From Sphingobacteriales bacterium (GTDB lineage: Bacteria > Bacteroidota > Bacteroidia > Sphingobacteriales > Sphingobacteriaceae): a stretch of DNA of 46,378 nt. How positions within the stretch are numbered: the first letter of the stretch is position 1; the number at the start of each line of letters is the position of its first letter. Where the stretch lies: the NCBI GenBank assembly GCA_004293485.1, contig RDYW01000047.1, positions 1-46,378 on the forward strand. The letters run 5' to 3'. The translations under genes were made by a program, and so were the position numbers. Of this stretch, positions 37,022 through 45,462 are shown in pieces. The notes under the pieces were generated by a model, which was not told the origin of the DNA, did not search any database, and saw only the letters and a program-made list of their open reading frames with translations.

Positions 37022-39574
37022 TCAGACGAATTTTTGCATTGGAACGTAGGTTTTAATGTAGTAAGGCAGTTTGCTTTTCATTTCATCATCTACACGATTA
37101 AAGTCTTCTACATTAAAACTTGGGTTGTGATAGAGTTCAGTAAAATCTTGTTGGTCTATAATATTTCTTACGCTTGGGTCGGTGATGTAAGCATAAAAGA
37201 AATAGCGTAAGCCTTGCAAATCGTCTATATTGGAAACATTGTTGGTGCTGATAAACTTTTCAAATTCATCACTCAATAAATCGTCTTTGCCTTTTATTTG
37301 GTTGCCAAAATAAATGAGTTCTAATAATTCACGCCAACCAATTTTGCGGTCGATTTTTAACGACCTGCGAAGTTTTTCCAAGTCAAAATATTCTTCTGGT
37401 TTGTTGTCGTATTTCTCTTTGGCTCTTGCTGTGGCTACTTCCACATCACCAGCCTCCATCAACTGTTTTATTTCAACATCAGTTTTTACCTTTTCTTCAA
37501 ACTGCTGAAAAAACATTCGGTCAACCTTCATTCCTGCAAAGTCAACTTGTTGTTCGTGTAAAGAATGAATTCTATCATCTTCTTTGTACTCGTAACCTTC
37601 TCGTTTTGGTTTGATGGTGTTGTCGTCCACCGTTGGCATATCATCGCCTTTGTCGAAGTTTACAGGCAGTTTTAATACTTGGTCGTACTGATATTTTTCT
37701 TCAAAGTATTCGCAAGTAGCAAAGAAGTCAAAGAGTTTAAACGCTGCTTTGTCAATGGAAATGTTTTCTTCCTCGCCAAGGTCGTTTTTAAATTTGTGTT
37801 CAAATTTGTGAATACGAGTTCCTCGTCCTTTAATCTGAATAAATTCTGTTGGCGAAAATATTGGTCGCATCAAACCAAGGTTTAAAATATTTGGGCAATC
37901 CCAGCCGGTGGTCATCATTCCAACAGTTACACAAACTCTTGCTTTGCTTGTTTTGTAGGATTCTAAAATTTCGTTGTCTTTGGCAAAATGGCTAAAGCCC
38001 AATAATTTGTCATTGCTAAAATCAACTGTCATTTGCTGACTGTTCTGCACATTGGAAGTTACTTGAACGGCAAAGTCGCTTTGATACTTGCCAGGAAATA
38101 TTTGGTGTGCATATTCATTGAGCAGTTGAGCCAATTTTGCAGCGTGATTTTGCGAAACGGCAAAAACCAAACTCTTTCCAAACTCTCCGTTAATTGGGTC
38201 TTTCAGTCCATTTTCAATAAATGTTTTGCAAAACACACGGTTGGTTTCTTCGCTGAAAAACTTCCTTTCAAAATGATTTTGCTTATAATTTACTTCTTCT
38301 AAAATGTCCTCTTGTTCGCTACTGGCAACCGTTACCATAATACCGTAACCTTGCTCTGATAAAAGTTTGGTGGTTACATCAGTTCGTGCATCTACCACAA
38401 TAGGCTGTCGCAAATAGCCATCTTTTGCACCGTCCACAAGCGTATATCGATATGTTGGAATGCCACTCTCACAACCGAAGGTTGTGTAAGTGTCAAGCAA
38501 CATTCTCCGTTCTAGCTCTCGTGGGTCGTCAATGTTGTCGGTGTCTAAATGTTTTAAATAGTCTTTTGGTGTTGCTGTTAAGCCTAATTTGTAACCCAAG
38601 AAATATTCAAACAATGCTCTGCTATTTCCACCTCCTAGTAGTCGGTGCGATTCATCAGAAATAATCAAATCAAAGTCGGTCGGTGAAAAAAGCGTTTTGT
38701 ATTTGTTGTTTACCATCAACGATTGAATGGTAGTAACCACAATGTCCGCTTTACGCCAATCGTTTTTCTTCTCTTTGTAAACAACTGTTGTTATGTCGTT
38801 TTTTAAATAGTTGGTAAAATCTTTTCTTGCTTGTTCTTCCAATTCCAAGCGGTCAACTAAGAATAAAATTCGTCTTGCGTTTCCAGTTCTGTAAAAGAGT
38901 TTGATTAATGCAGCAGCAGTCAATGTCTTTCCTGTGCCTGTTGCCATTTCCAACAAGAAACGATTTTTGCCTTCACTTACTGATTGCTGAACGGCTTTGA
39001 TTGCTTCAACTTGGTAATAGCGAAGAAAACGAAGTTTCAAATTGAAAATTAAATCTTTCTTTTTCTGCTCGTCTTGAAACTCAGGTATTTGTTTGTAGTT
39101 CGGAAGTTGTGTTAAAACAACATAGTCGTCATTTATTTGTTCGCTAACTAATTTGCATGGGTCGGGATTGAATTGATAATATTGTTTAATGGATTCCAAT
39201 GTCGGAAACACTTGAATTTGTTCAGGGTTCCCAGTTTCTATATTCCATAAATAATGAAGTGTTCCGTTTGAAAGAATAATGAATTTAACCTTTTGAGATT
39301 TGGCGTAATTCCTTGCTTGTTCTTTTCCAACAAGTGGATTCAAACTTTCTTTCTTCGCTTCTAAAACTAGTATTGGGTTTTGGTTTTCGTCAACCAGCAA
39401 AAAGTCAATGAAACCACTTTTAGAATTTTCAAAGTCTACGCCTAAATCGTCCATTTTGATGGAAGATTCCAATTTAATAGTTGCTATACCTTTGTCCGTG
39501 TCAAAGAAGCTCCACCCTGATTCCTCAAGGAGTTTATTAATTTTTATTCTTGCTTTAGCTTCTTTTTCTGCCAT
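37022..39574 (-). CDS. hsdR: Type I restriction endonuclease R subunit
   Basis: An 850-residue HsdR of the EcoEI-like type, which cuts unmodified DNA after ATP-driven translocation. The N-terminal nuclease has D57 (GFIDFLL) and E72-A-K74 (LVLEAKKE), a PD-(D/E)xK site. The helicase motor has Walker A ATGTGKT (211-217), DESH (307-310), GLTATP and the motif VI segment IQIKGRGTRIHKF. The C-terminal part (about 690-850) interacts with HsdM/S in this family. It is the first gene of the R-M operon, transcribed away from aroB and from its own flanking repeat. Confidence 0.94.
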   Translation of the reverse strand: MAEKEAKARIKINKLLEESGWSFFDTDKGIATIKLESSIKMDDLGVDFENSKSGFIDFLLVDENQNPILVLEAKKESLNPLVGKEQARNYAKSQKVKFIILSNGTLHYLWNIETGNPEQIQVFPTLESIKQYYQFNPDPCKLVSEQINDDYVVLTQLPNYKQIPEFQDEQKKKDLIFNLKLRFLRYYQVEAIKAVQQSVSEGKNRFLLEMATGTGKTLTAAALIKLFYRTGNARRILFLVDRLELEEQARKDFTNYLKNDITTVVYKEKKNDWRKADIVVTTIQSLMVNNKYKTLFSPTDFDLIISDESHRLLGGGNSRALFEYFLGYKLGLTATPKDYLKHLDTDNIDDPRELERRMLLDTYTTFGCESGIPTYRYTLVDGAKDGYLRQPIVVDARTDVTTKLLSEQGYGIMVTVASSEQEDILEEVNYKQNHFERKFFSEETNRVFCKTFIENGLKDPINGEFGKSLVFAVSQNHAAKLAQLLNEYAHQIFPGKYQSDFAVQVTSNVQNSQQMTVDFSNDKLLGFSHFAKDNEILESYKTSKARVCVTVGMMTTGWDCPNILNLGLMRPIFSPTEFIQIKGRGTRIHKFEHKFKNDLGEEENISIDKAAFKLFDFFATCEYFEEKYQYDQVLKLPVNFDKGDDMPTVDDNTIKPKREGYEYKEDDRIHSLHEQQVDFAGMKVDRMFFQQFEEKVKTDVEIKQLMEAGDVEVATARAKEKYDNKPEEYFDLEKLRRSLKIDRKIGWRELLELIYFGNQIKGKDDLLSDEFEKFISTNNVSNIDDLQGLRYFFYAYITDPSVRNIIDQQDFTELYHNPSFNVEDFNRVDDEMKSKLPYYIKTYVPMQKFV

Positions 39575-39961
39575 CTAATTCAGTTCAATTTTTTGTCGGT
39601 CAAGATACGATTTTTCACCCTTAAAACGATCATTATCGTTCTGTGGCGGGTGGGAGAATTGGCTCTTTTGCAAGCTTGGGTTTGTGTGTCGGCTTGTGCG
39701 GCTTGCTAATGTGCCAATTGTGCGATGGCAGAATTTCAATTTTTTTTGTGCGGTGGGGAAAAAATAAAAAACATAGCGTTGGTCAGCGTGTCGGTTTAGA
39801 AGCTGTCCTGTTGCAATATGGTCTGTATGTTTTTGGTCACCTGTCAAAATGGTTTGTCTTTGTGTTAATGTTTAAATTTTAGGTCGGTCTGTCGTCTTTG
39901 GTACGGTCGTCCTACCATTAGCGCATAACTCTCCACCTTCCCCGAACGCCTTAAAATAAAT
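39575..39961. other. Right boundary DNA of the R-M island
   Basis: No gene is supported. It contains an inverted repeat AACGAT/ATCGTT (39625-39640) that could be an hsdR operator, the right copy of the 39-nt repeat, a GC-richer block (39641-39800), and GCGCATAAC (39921-39929), which also occurs at 31795-31803 in the same orientation. A minus-strand 90-codon frame here and a 79-codon frame at the left boundary translate to similar nonsense, which reflects the shared DNA repeat. Confidence 0.5.
39662..39700 (+). repeat. Direct repeat flanking the R-M island, right copy
   Basis: A 39-nt block beginning GCTCTTTTGCAA and ending GGCTTGTGCG, 33/39 identical to 32136-32174 in the same orientation. 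It lies 88 nt upstream of the hsdR start. Confidence 0.6.
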
Positions 39962-41023
39962 TTATAACGTTCTATAAAAATCTAAACTTTGTACAATATC
40001 GGTTTCGGTAACAGGTATATCGTATAGGCAATTACCTATTTTATCGGGTAGCGAAAAGTTTATATTGCCAGCATTGTTTTTTTTATCGTTGCGCATGGTG
40101 GAAAGTAGTGCTTGTTCGATACCTGTTTTTAAGCTGTATTTGCCATAAAATTTAATAAAAGTGTGGCAAATAATTTGTAAATCATGGTTACTTAGTTTTA
40201 CGAGTTTGCTGGCCAAATAGGCTTCGCATACCATACCAATAGCTATGGCCTCGCCGTGTAAAAGGCTGTGTTTTTCGTTATTTAGGCTCCACGATTCTAT
40301 GGCATGGCCAATGGTATGCCCATAGTTTAAAATTTTACGTAATCCGTTTTCGTAAGGGTCGGTGCTTACTACTTTATTTTTAATTTCTACGGAAGTAAAA
40401 ACCAAGTCGTTACTTACATTATCAACAGTATCAATTTGTTGTAAACGTTCAAAATAAGCCTTATCGGCAATTATACCGTGTTTAAGCATCTCGGCAAAGC
40501 CTGATGTAATCTCCCGTAAGGGTAACGTTTTTAAAAAATCGGAACTAATAATTACTGCTTTGGGTTGTACAAAGGTGCCAATAATATTTTTTACAGCATT
40601 CATATCAATACCCGTTTTACCACCTACCGAGGCATCTACCTGCGAAAGTAGGGTAGTAGGTATTTGTATAAAATCTATCCCACGCTTAAAAGTTGAGGCA
40701 GCAAAACTGCCCATATCGGTAACCACACCACCACCAAGGTTAATTACAAGGGCTTTACGGTCGGCTTCAAAATCTAGCAACATGCGCCATATAGCGATAC
40801 AATAATCGATATTTTTGTTTTCTTCGCCATAAGGTATTTCAATAATATTATATGTATCTAATTGTGGTAGTTTGCTTTGTAAAACAGGTAGGCAATATTT
40901 ACCTGTGTTTTCATCGGTAACGATAAATATTTTTGAATAAGTATTAAGGGCTAAAAAATCGGTTAAACTTTGTAATGTATTATCGAAATATATATTGTAA
41001 AACTCGGATGTAATTTGTTTCAT
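39962..41023 (-). CDS. aroB: 3-dehydroquinate synthase
   Basis: A 353-residue enzyme, second step of the shikimate pathway (DAHP to 3-dehydroquinate; uses NAD+ and a divalent metal). Recognised by IFIVTDENTGKYCLP, VINLGGGVVTDMGSFAASTFKRG, IPTTLLSQVDASVGGKTGID, the metal-site FAEMLKHGII and LNYGHTIGHAIE, and LLHGEAIAIGM. The length is normal. The start overlaps the S4-domain gene stop by 4 nt. Confidence 0.96.
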   Translation of the reverse strand: MKQITSEFYNIYFDNTLQSLTDFLALNTYSKIFIVTDENTGKYCLPVLQSKLPQLDTYNIIEIPYGEENKNIDYCIAIWRMLLDFEADRKALVINLGGGVVTDMGSFAASTFKRGIDFIQIPTTLLSQVDASVGGKTGIDMNAVKNIIGTFVQPKAVIISSDFLKTLPLREITSGFAEMLKHGIIADKAYFERLQQIDTVDNVSNDLVFTSVEIKNKVVSTDPYENGLRKILNYGHTIGHAIESWSLNNEKHSLLHGEAIAIGMVCEAYLASKLVKLSNHDLQIICHTFIKFYGKYSLKTGIEQALLSTMRNDKKNNAGNINFSLPDKIGNCLYDIPVTETDIVQSLDFYRTL

Positions 41024-41226
41024 ATTATTTTTATGCTGTGATTGTTAAAGGTAACTACATCGCCTTTTTTTACTTTTAGCCGTTTGCGGTAATCGGTTAG
41101 GCCATTGTGTTTTACTAGGCCTTGGCTTACTACCATTTGGGCTTCGCCACCCGATGATACGGCATCGGTAGCTTTAAGTAATTGTATTAAATGTATAAAT
41201 TCTCCTTCGAGTTTAAAAGTTACCAT
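41020..41226 (-). CDS. S4-domain RNA-binding protein (YbcJ-like)
   Basis: A 68-residue protein that is essentially one S4 domain: FIHLIQLLKATDAVSSGGEA, VSQGLVKHNG, YRKRLKVKKGDVVTF. The family is thought to bind structured RNA, often ribosomal. It overlaps aroB by 4 nt (ATGA), so the two are co-translated. The HAD gene upstream ends 57 nt before it. Confidence 0.85.
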   Translation of the reverse strand: MVTFKLEGEFIHLIQLLKATDAVSSGGEAQMVVSQGLVKHNGLTDYRKRLKVKKGDVVTFNNHSIKII

Positions 41227-41282
41227 AATATTGGTGCAAACTTACATAAATGATTTACCCTTGTATAAAATAATTATAGGCT

Positions 41283-41915
41283 TTATAATAAGCCATTGGT
41301 TTTAAAATAAGTTTGCACATTATCGGGTGCAGTCATCAAATAAGTGTGCATACCAAGCTGCTGGGCTGTTTTTAAATGTTGTGGGCTATCATCAATAAAT
41401 AGTGTTTCGCTTGGCTTTAAGTGGTTTGATTGTAGTACATATTCAAAAATATCGGCGTTAGGTTTACGCATGCCTAGCAAATGCGAGTAATATACTTTGT
41501 TAAATAGCGATGAATTATCTTTTAAACCAAACGTTTTTTCAACATAATTGCTAAAATGTTTAAAATGAATTTCGTTTGTATTGCTAAGTAAAAAGGTATT
41601 GTATTTTTGTTTAATTTTTAGGAGTAACTCGTGGTTACCCGCATCAATACCTACAAAAATAGTATTCCAAGCGGTATCAATTTGCTGGTCGCTTAGTTCG
41701 GGTTTATTTGCCTTACGGCGGATTCCGTTTCTAAACGCATCGACACTTATATTGCCTTTTTCAAATTCATCAAACAAAGGGTCATGCCCTTTATGAGCAA
41801 AAAAATCTTCAATATTGCTTATGCCCAAGTTTATAAATGCTTGCTGAGTGCGCTGAAAATCAATAGTAAAGATAACATTACCGTAATCGAATATTATATT
41901 TTTAATATTTTCCAT
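41283..41915 (-). CDS. HAD-family hydrolase (YihX-like)
   Basis: A 210-residue phosphatase-type HAD enzyme. ATG 41915 (MENIKNIIFDYGNVIF) is preferred over the upstream TTG. The nucleophile is D10 in DYGNV (second motif residue Gly, as in YihX-like members). Motif II is LLSNTNEIH, the motif III Lys is in GMRKPNADIF, and motif IV is FIDDSPQHL. A helical cap lies between residues 15 and 85. The likely substrates are small sugar or nucleotide phosphates. It reads away from the tRNA gene. Confidence 0.88.
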   Translation of the reverse strand: MENIKNIIFDYGNVIFTIDFQRTQQAFINLGISNIEDFFAHKGHDPLFDEFEKGNISVDAFRNGIRRKANKPELSDQQIDTAWNTIFVGIDAGNHELLLKIKQKYNTFLLSNTNEIHFKHFSNYVEKTFGLKDNSSLFNKVYYSHLLGMRKPNADIFEYVLQSNHLKPSETLFIDDSPQHLKTAQQLGMHTYLMTAPDNVQTYFKTNGLL

Positions 41916-41977
41916 AATTGTTTCCAAAATTGGTTAAAAACTTGTAAAATTGCAACCGCAAATAAGCAATAATTGCT

Positions 41978-42051
41978 GCGCCTATAGCTCAGTTGGTTAG
42001 AGTAGAAGACTCATAATCTTTTGGTCCCTGGTTCGAGCCCAGGTGGGCGCA
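41978..42051 (+). tRNA. tRNA with CAU anticodon (probably tRNA-Ile2, possibly elongator Met)
   Basis: All arms fold. Acceptor GCGCCTA/TGGGCGC is closed except for one U-G pair. D-arm GCTC/GAGT; anticodon arm GAAGA-CTCATAA-TCTTT with CAT at 34-36; T-arm CCTGG-TTCGAGC-CCAGG. The discriminator is A and CCA is not encoded. It lacks initiator features (no 1-72 mismatch, no three G-C pairs in the anticodon stem). The C4-G69 and C5-G68 pairs, known recognition elements for the lysidine synthetase TilS, favour Ile2, in which C34 is modified to lysidine to read AUA. Confidence 0.93.
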
Positions 42052-42056
42052 CATCA

Positions 42057-42092
42057 AAAAAAGCCACTTAAATATATTTAAGTGGCTTTTTT
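42057..42092. terminator. Bidirectional terminator of the tRNA and the sulfur operon
   Basis: A perfect 24-nt palindrome (42063-42086; arms GCCACTTAAATA and TATTTAAGTGGC) is preceded by A residues and followed by T residues. It lies 11 nt beyond the tRNA and 63 nt beyond the rrf2-like stop, so it can end transcription from both sides. Confidence 0.85.
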
Positions 42093-42149
42093 TGTTTACC
42101 TATTATTTTAATAATACCACAATTTGTAAATTGGGTTTATATATTTTAA

Positions 42150-42575
42150 TTATATTGATTTTTCTTTATCGATTAAATCGGCAATAGTGGTTTCGGAAAG
42201 TACCTTTAACGTTGCATCTCGCACATTTAAATAAGCATCGCGTATGCCGCAGGTTTTTTCGTCTTTACATTCTTCGCATTTTTGGTAAAAATTTATACTT
42301 ACGCAGGGCAATTGCGATATTGGGCCGCCCGTTAGGCGTATTACTTGAACAAGATTAATTTCGCAAGGTTTTTTTAATAACGAATAGCCACCTCCTGCAC
42401 CTTTTTTACTGTACAAAAAACCAGCATTGCGCATTTCTAAAAGTATTTGCTCTAAAAATTTTTTAGGGATATGCTCGGTTTCGGCAATGGTAGAAATGTT
42501 TATAGATTGTTTATCAAAATTTTTACCCAATGCAACAAGTGCTTTAATAGCGTATTTGGTTTTTTTAGATAGCAT
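42150..42575 (-). CDS. Rrf2-family transcriptional regulator
   Basis: A 141-residue winged-helix regulator: MLSKKTKYAIKALVALGKNF, HIPKKFLEQILLEMRNAGFL, SKKGAGGGYSLLKKP. Cys91, Cys100, Cys103 and Cys109 lie in the segment PCVSINFYQKCEECKDEKTC, where IscR/NsrR-type members bind an Fe-S cluster or metal. It overlaps the osmC-like gene by 11 nt and is third in metZ-osmC-rrf2, which suggests it controls sulfur or cysteine supply, probably including its own operon. The ligand is unproven. Confidence 0.9.
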   Translation of the reverse strand: MLSKKTKYAIKALVALGKNFDKQSINISTIAETEHIPKKFLEQILLEMRNAGFLYSKKGAGGGYSLLKKPCEINLVQVIRLTGGPISQLPCVSINFYQKCEECKDEKTCGIRDAYLNVRDATLKVLSETTIADLIDKEKSI

Positions 42576-42990
42576 TACCGTTAATTTCTATACTATATGT
42601 AATATTTACGCCACCTGCTACAAGCATATCGTGTACCGAGCAGTATTTTTTTACAGCTAGCTCGGCCGCTTTAGCAACTTTGGTAGCATCTAAAGTGCCT
42701 GTAAGTTTAAAAAGTAGATGTATGTGGGTAAATATAGTGGGTATTTGCTCCCTACGTTTGCCATCTACGGCTACCGAAAATTTTTCGATTACTTGCCTTT
42801 GTTTTTTTAAAATACTTACCAAATCTAACGAACTGCATGATGCTAAGGCCATTAAAACCATTTCCATGGGGCGTACGCCTAAGCCTAGGCCACCAATCTC
42901 GGGCGAGCCATCTATGTGTACTTTTATATCGCCCGAACCTATTGCCTCAAAGTGTACAGCATCGTTTATTCTATTTAATTCTACTTTCAT
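42565..42990 (-). CDS. OsmC/Ohr-family protein (YhfA-like)
   Basis: A 141-residue protein from ATG 42990. The two cysteines typical of the family are in MALASCSSLDLVSIL and VKKYCSVHDML, and GLGVRPMEMVLMALASC is the helix of the catalytic site. OsmC/Ohr proteins reduce organic peroxides by thiol chemistry; YhfA-like members have no firm substrate. It starts 2 nt after the metZ-like stop (TGATAATG) and overlaps rrf2-like by 11 nt. Confidence 0.88.
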   Translation of the reverse strand: MKVELNRINDAVHFEAIGSGDIKVHIDGSPEIGGLGLGVRPMEMVLMALASCSSLDLVSILKKQRQVIEKFSVAVDGKRREQIPTIFTHIHLLFKLTGTLDATKVAKAAELAVKKYCSVHDMLVAGGVNITYSIEINGNAI

Positions 42991-42992
42991 TA

Positions 42993-44165
42993 TCAACTGG
43001 TTTTTTGTAATGCTGTTGCAATATCGTTTAAAATATCGTCGATGTTTTCTAAACCTACCGAAATACGGATTGAGCCAGGGTAAATACCTATACTTTGCCT
43101 TTCGCTTTCGCTGAGTTTAGCGTGTGTGGTAGATGCCGGATGGGTGGCAATAGTACGCGAATCGCCTAAATTTGAAGATATTAAAATCATACTTAAAGCA
43201 TCCATAAATTTTTTGGCACTATTAAAACCACCTTTAATGATAAAGGTAACTATACCACCGCCTTGTTTCATTTGTTTTAGTGCCAATTGGTATTGTGGGT
43301 GCGAGGGCAAATGTGGGTAACGCACTTGCTCTACTTGTTTGCTTGCTTCAAGCATTTTGGCAACTTTTAAAGCGTTACTGCAATGCCTATCCATACGTAA
43401 GGGCAAAGTTTCTAAACTTTTAGATAGTAGCCAGGCATTAAAAGCCGACATGGCTGGGCCTGTGTGGCGTATAAAAAACATCATTTCTTTAATAAGTTCT
43501 TTTTTACCTACTACTACGCCGCCTAACACTCGGCCTTGGCCATCCATATATTTAGTGGCCGAGTGGCTTACAATATCTACACCATAATCTATAGGTTTTT
43601 GTAAATATGGTGTAGCAAAGCAATTATCTACATTTATAATAATATGTGGGTAATGTTGTTTAACTGTTTTACAAAGCCAAGCTAAATCTACCAGTTCTAA
43701 GCCAGGGTTTGAGGGGGTTTCCAAAAAAATCATTTTGGTAGCTGGCGTAATAGCCGCTAATAAAGCATCGGGTTTGGCAGCATCCACGTAAGTGCTATTA
43801 ATGCCCCAGCGTGGTAATAAGGTAGTAAGCAACTGGTGTGTTGAGCCAAAAATAGCTCGGTAGGCCACCACATGGTCGCCACTTTTAAGTAAGCCAGCAA
43901 ACGAAGCAAACACGGCAGCCATACCCGATGAAAAAGCTAAGCCCGCTTCGGCACCTTCCATTTCGCAAATTTTATCAATAAATTCGTTGGTGTTAGGGTT
44001 CGAGTAACGTGAATAAATGTTACCCTCTAGCTCATCGGCAAAAATAGCTCGTCCCTGCTCGGCGTCATCAAAAATAAAACTTGAGGTTAAATAAAGCGGA
44101 GCTGAGTGTTCGCGGTTTTGGCTACGGGCAGTTTGGGTGCGTATAAGTTTGGTTTCTTGGTTCAT
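42993..44165 (-). CDS. metZ: O-succinylhomoserine sulfhydrylase-like PLP enzyme
   Basis: A 390-residue trans-sulfuration-family enzyme, most like MetZ, which makes homocysteine directly from O-acylhomoserine and sulfide. The PLP lysine is K205 in HSATKYMDGQGRVLGGVVVG; the DGQGRVLGG segment is typical of MetZ. YSRYSNPNTN (51-60), SSGMAAVFAS (79-88) and VDNCFATP (179-186) are the other motifs. It is the first gene of metZ-osmC-rrf2. The gene at 23450-24565 is a second member of the family. Confidence 0.9.
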   Translation of the reverse strand: MNQETKLIRTQTARSQNREHSAPLYLTSSFIFDDAEQGRAIFADELEGNIYSRYSNPNTNEFIDKICEMEGAEAGLAFSSGMAAVFASFAGLLKSGDHVVAYRAIFGSTHQLLTTLLPRWGINSTYVDAAKPDALLAAITPATKMIFLETPSNPGLELVDLAWLCKTVKQHYPHIIINVDNCFATPYLQKPIDYGVDIVSHSATKYMDGQGRVLGGVVVGKKELIKEMMFFIRHTGPAMSAFNAWLLSKSLETLPLRMDRHCSNALKVAKMLEASKQVEQVRYPHLPSHPQYQLALKQMKQGGGIVTFIIKGGFNSAKKFMDALSMILISSNLGDSRTIATHPASTTHAKLSESERQSIGIYPGSIRISVGLENIDDILNDIATALQKTS

Positions 44166-44306
44166 TAAATGCTTTGGTATCTATTTTTTTCAATGTTAAG
44201 CAGATTAAATGTGTATCTGAAATTTTTTTACATAATTTTAATCTATCGTTTACCTTAATAGTTTAAAAAAATTTATACCATAATACAAAATTGGCTTACT
44301 ATTAAT

Positions 44307-45296
44307 TTATTCTAACATTAAATTACAGCCCCTTATATCGCTGTTATCAAACCTGCCCAATACTTCAAACGAAGTTTTGGCGTGTTTTTTGCCTACATCT
44401 TGCGTAGCAATAAAGGAGCAGGAATGTATATTGGCTAAGTCTATTACATTTATTCCGCCTGTTTTACCGTTTTCGAGTAAAGCTAATGGGTCGTTAGTAT
44501 CTCTGATAAATATTTGCATCCATTTAGGGCATTTAAAAATACCATCACCAGACGAGTAAGCCTGCGAAAGTAGCTCGGTCATTCCGTATTCGGAGTGAAT
44601 GTAGCTTACGCCTAAACCCTTTTTTAACAATTCATGCAGTTCTTCCCTAATCATTTCCTTCCGTTTGCCTTTCATCCCGCCAGTTTCTATCACTATTAAT
44701 TCGGGAAAATTTATAGTGTGTTTTTCAACAAAATCAAGCAGGGCAAAGGTAACGCCAATAAGTATAGTTTTTTGATTTTGGGATTTTAAATTTCCCAATA
44801 TAGCTAGCAATTCATCTGTATTGTACAAAAAAAAACCGCTTTGTGGATGCTCGCTTTTGGCAATCAAATCATTTACCATATAAATTAGCGACGAGCCATC
44901 ACGCTCCAAATAGTTGGGCAATAGGGCTAAAATGCAAGTATTTTTAATGTTTCCATAAAAATAGTTAAAGGCTTGGGTATAACTTTGTTCGTATATTTTA
45001 ACATTGCTTACATGATGTTTGCTTTGCGCCGATGCTGTTGTACCCGAACTTTTAAATATAATTTGGGTGGGGCTATTGCCCGATATTATAAGGTGATGTT
45101 TAAAAAAAGCGATAGGTAAAAACGGAATTTGTGCAATACTTTTAACCTCCGAAACAATTACGCCAAGGTGTTTAATATATTCACGATAGATTGGGTTATT
45201 TACCGACTGATAATTAAAAACCTGCAAAGCAACTGTATTAAAATCGTTGGATGATTTTATTGCGAAAATATTGTTTACAGCAGGGTAGGGGCGCAT
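44307..45296 (-). CDS. LuxE/PaaK-family acyl-adenylating enzyme
   Basis: A 329-residue protein of the LuxE acyl-protein synthetase group, which activates a carboxylate with ATP. Visible are IPFLPIAFFKHH, the AMP-binding loop FKSSGTTASAQSKHH (about 82-96), LPNYLERDGSSLIYM, VIETGGMKGKRKEM, the HSEYGMTELLSQAYS core and a final GRFDNSDIRGCNLMLE. It is shorter than PaaK and of normal length for the Bacteroidota LuxE-like group. No lux genes are nearby. The substrate is unknown. Confidence 0.85.
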   Translation of the reverse strand: MRPYPAVNNIFAIKSSNDFNTVALQVFNYQSVNNPIYREYIKHLGVIVSEVKSIAQIPFLPIAFFKHHLIISGNSPTQIIFKSSGTTASAQSKHHVSNVKIYEQSYTQAFNYFYGNIKNTCILALLPNYLERDGSSLIYMVNDLIAKSEHPQSGFFLYNTDELLAILGNLKSQNQKTILIGVTFALLDFVEKHTINFPELIVIETGGMKGKRKEMIREELHELLKKGLGVSYIHSEYGMTELLSQAYSSGDGIFKCPKWMQIFIRDTNDPLALLENGKTGGINVIDLANIHSCSFIATQDVGKKHAKTSFEVLGRFDNSDIRGCNLMLE

Positions 45297-45462
45297 CTAT
45301 TTGCTTTTTATTTGATATAAAAAAAATGCAACATTTTAACTAGATAATTTTTTTTGCAAATTTATGAATGCAAATCAATATATCAACCCTTATTTTTTAA
45401 GTTTTATTTTATTATTCGCTATTTTGTAGCCTAATAAAATCAAAATTGTACTTTTATGGCCG

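Noticed and set aside
39575-39847. 90-codon minus-strand frame upstream of hsdR
   Set aside because: It runs through the boundary repeat, has no protein-like composition, and resembles the junk frame at 32034-32273 only because both read the same DNA repeat.
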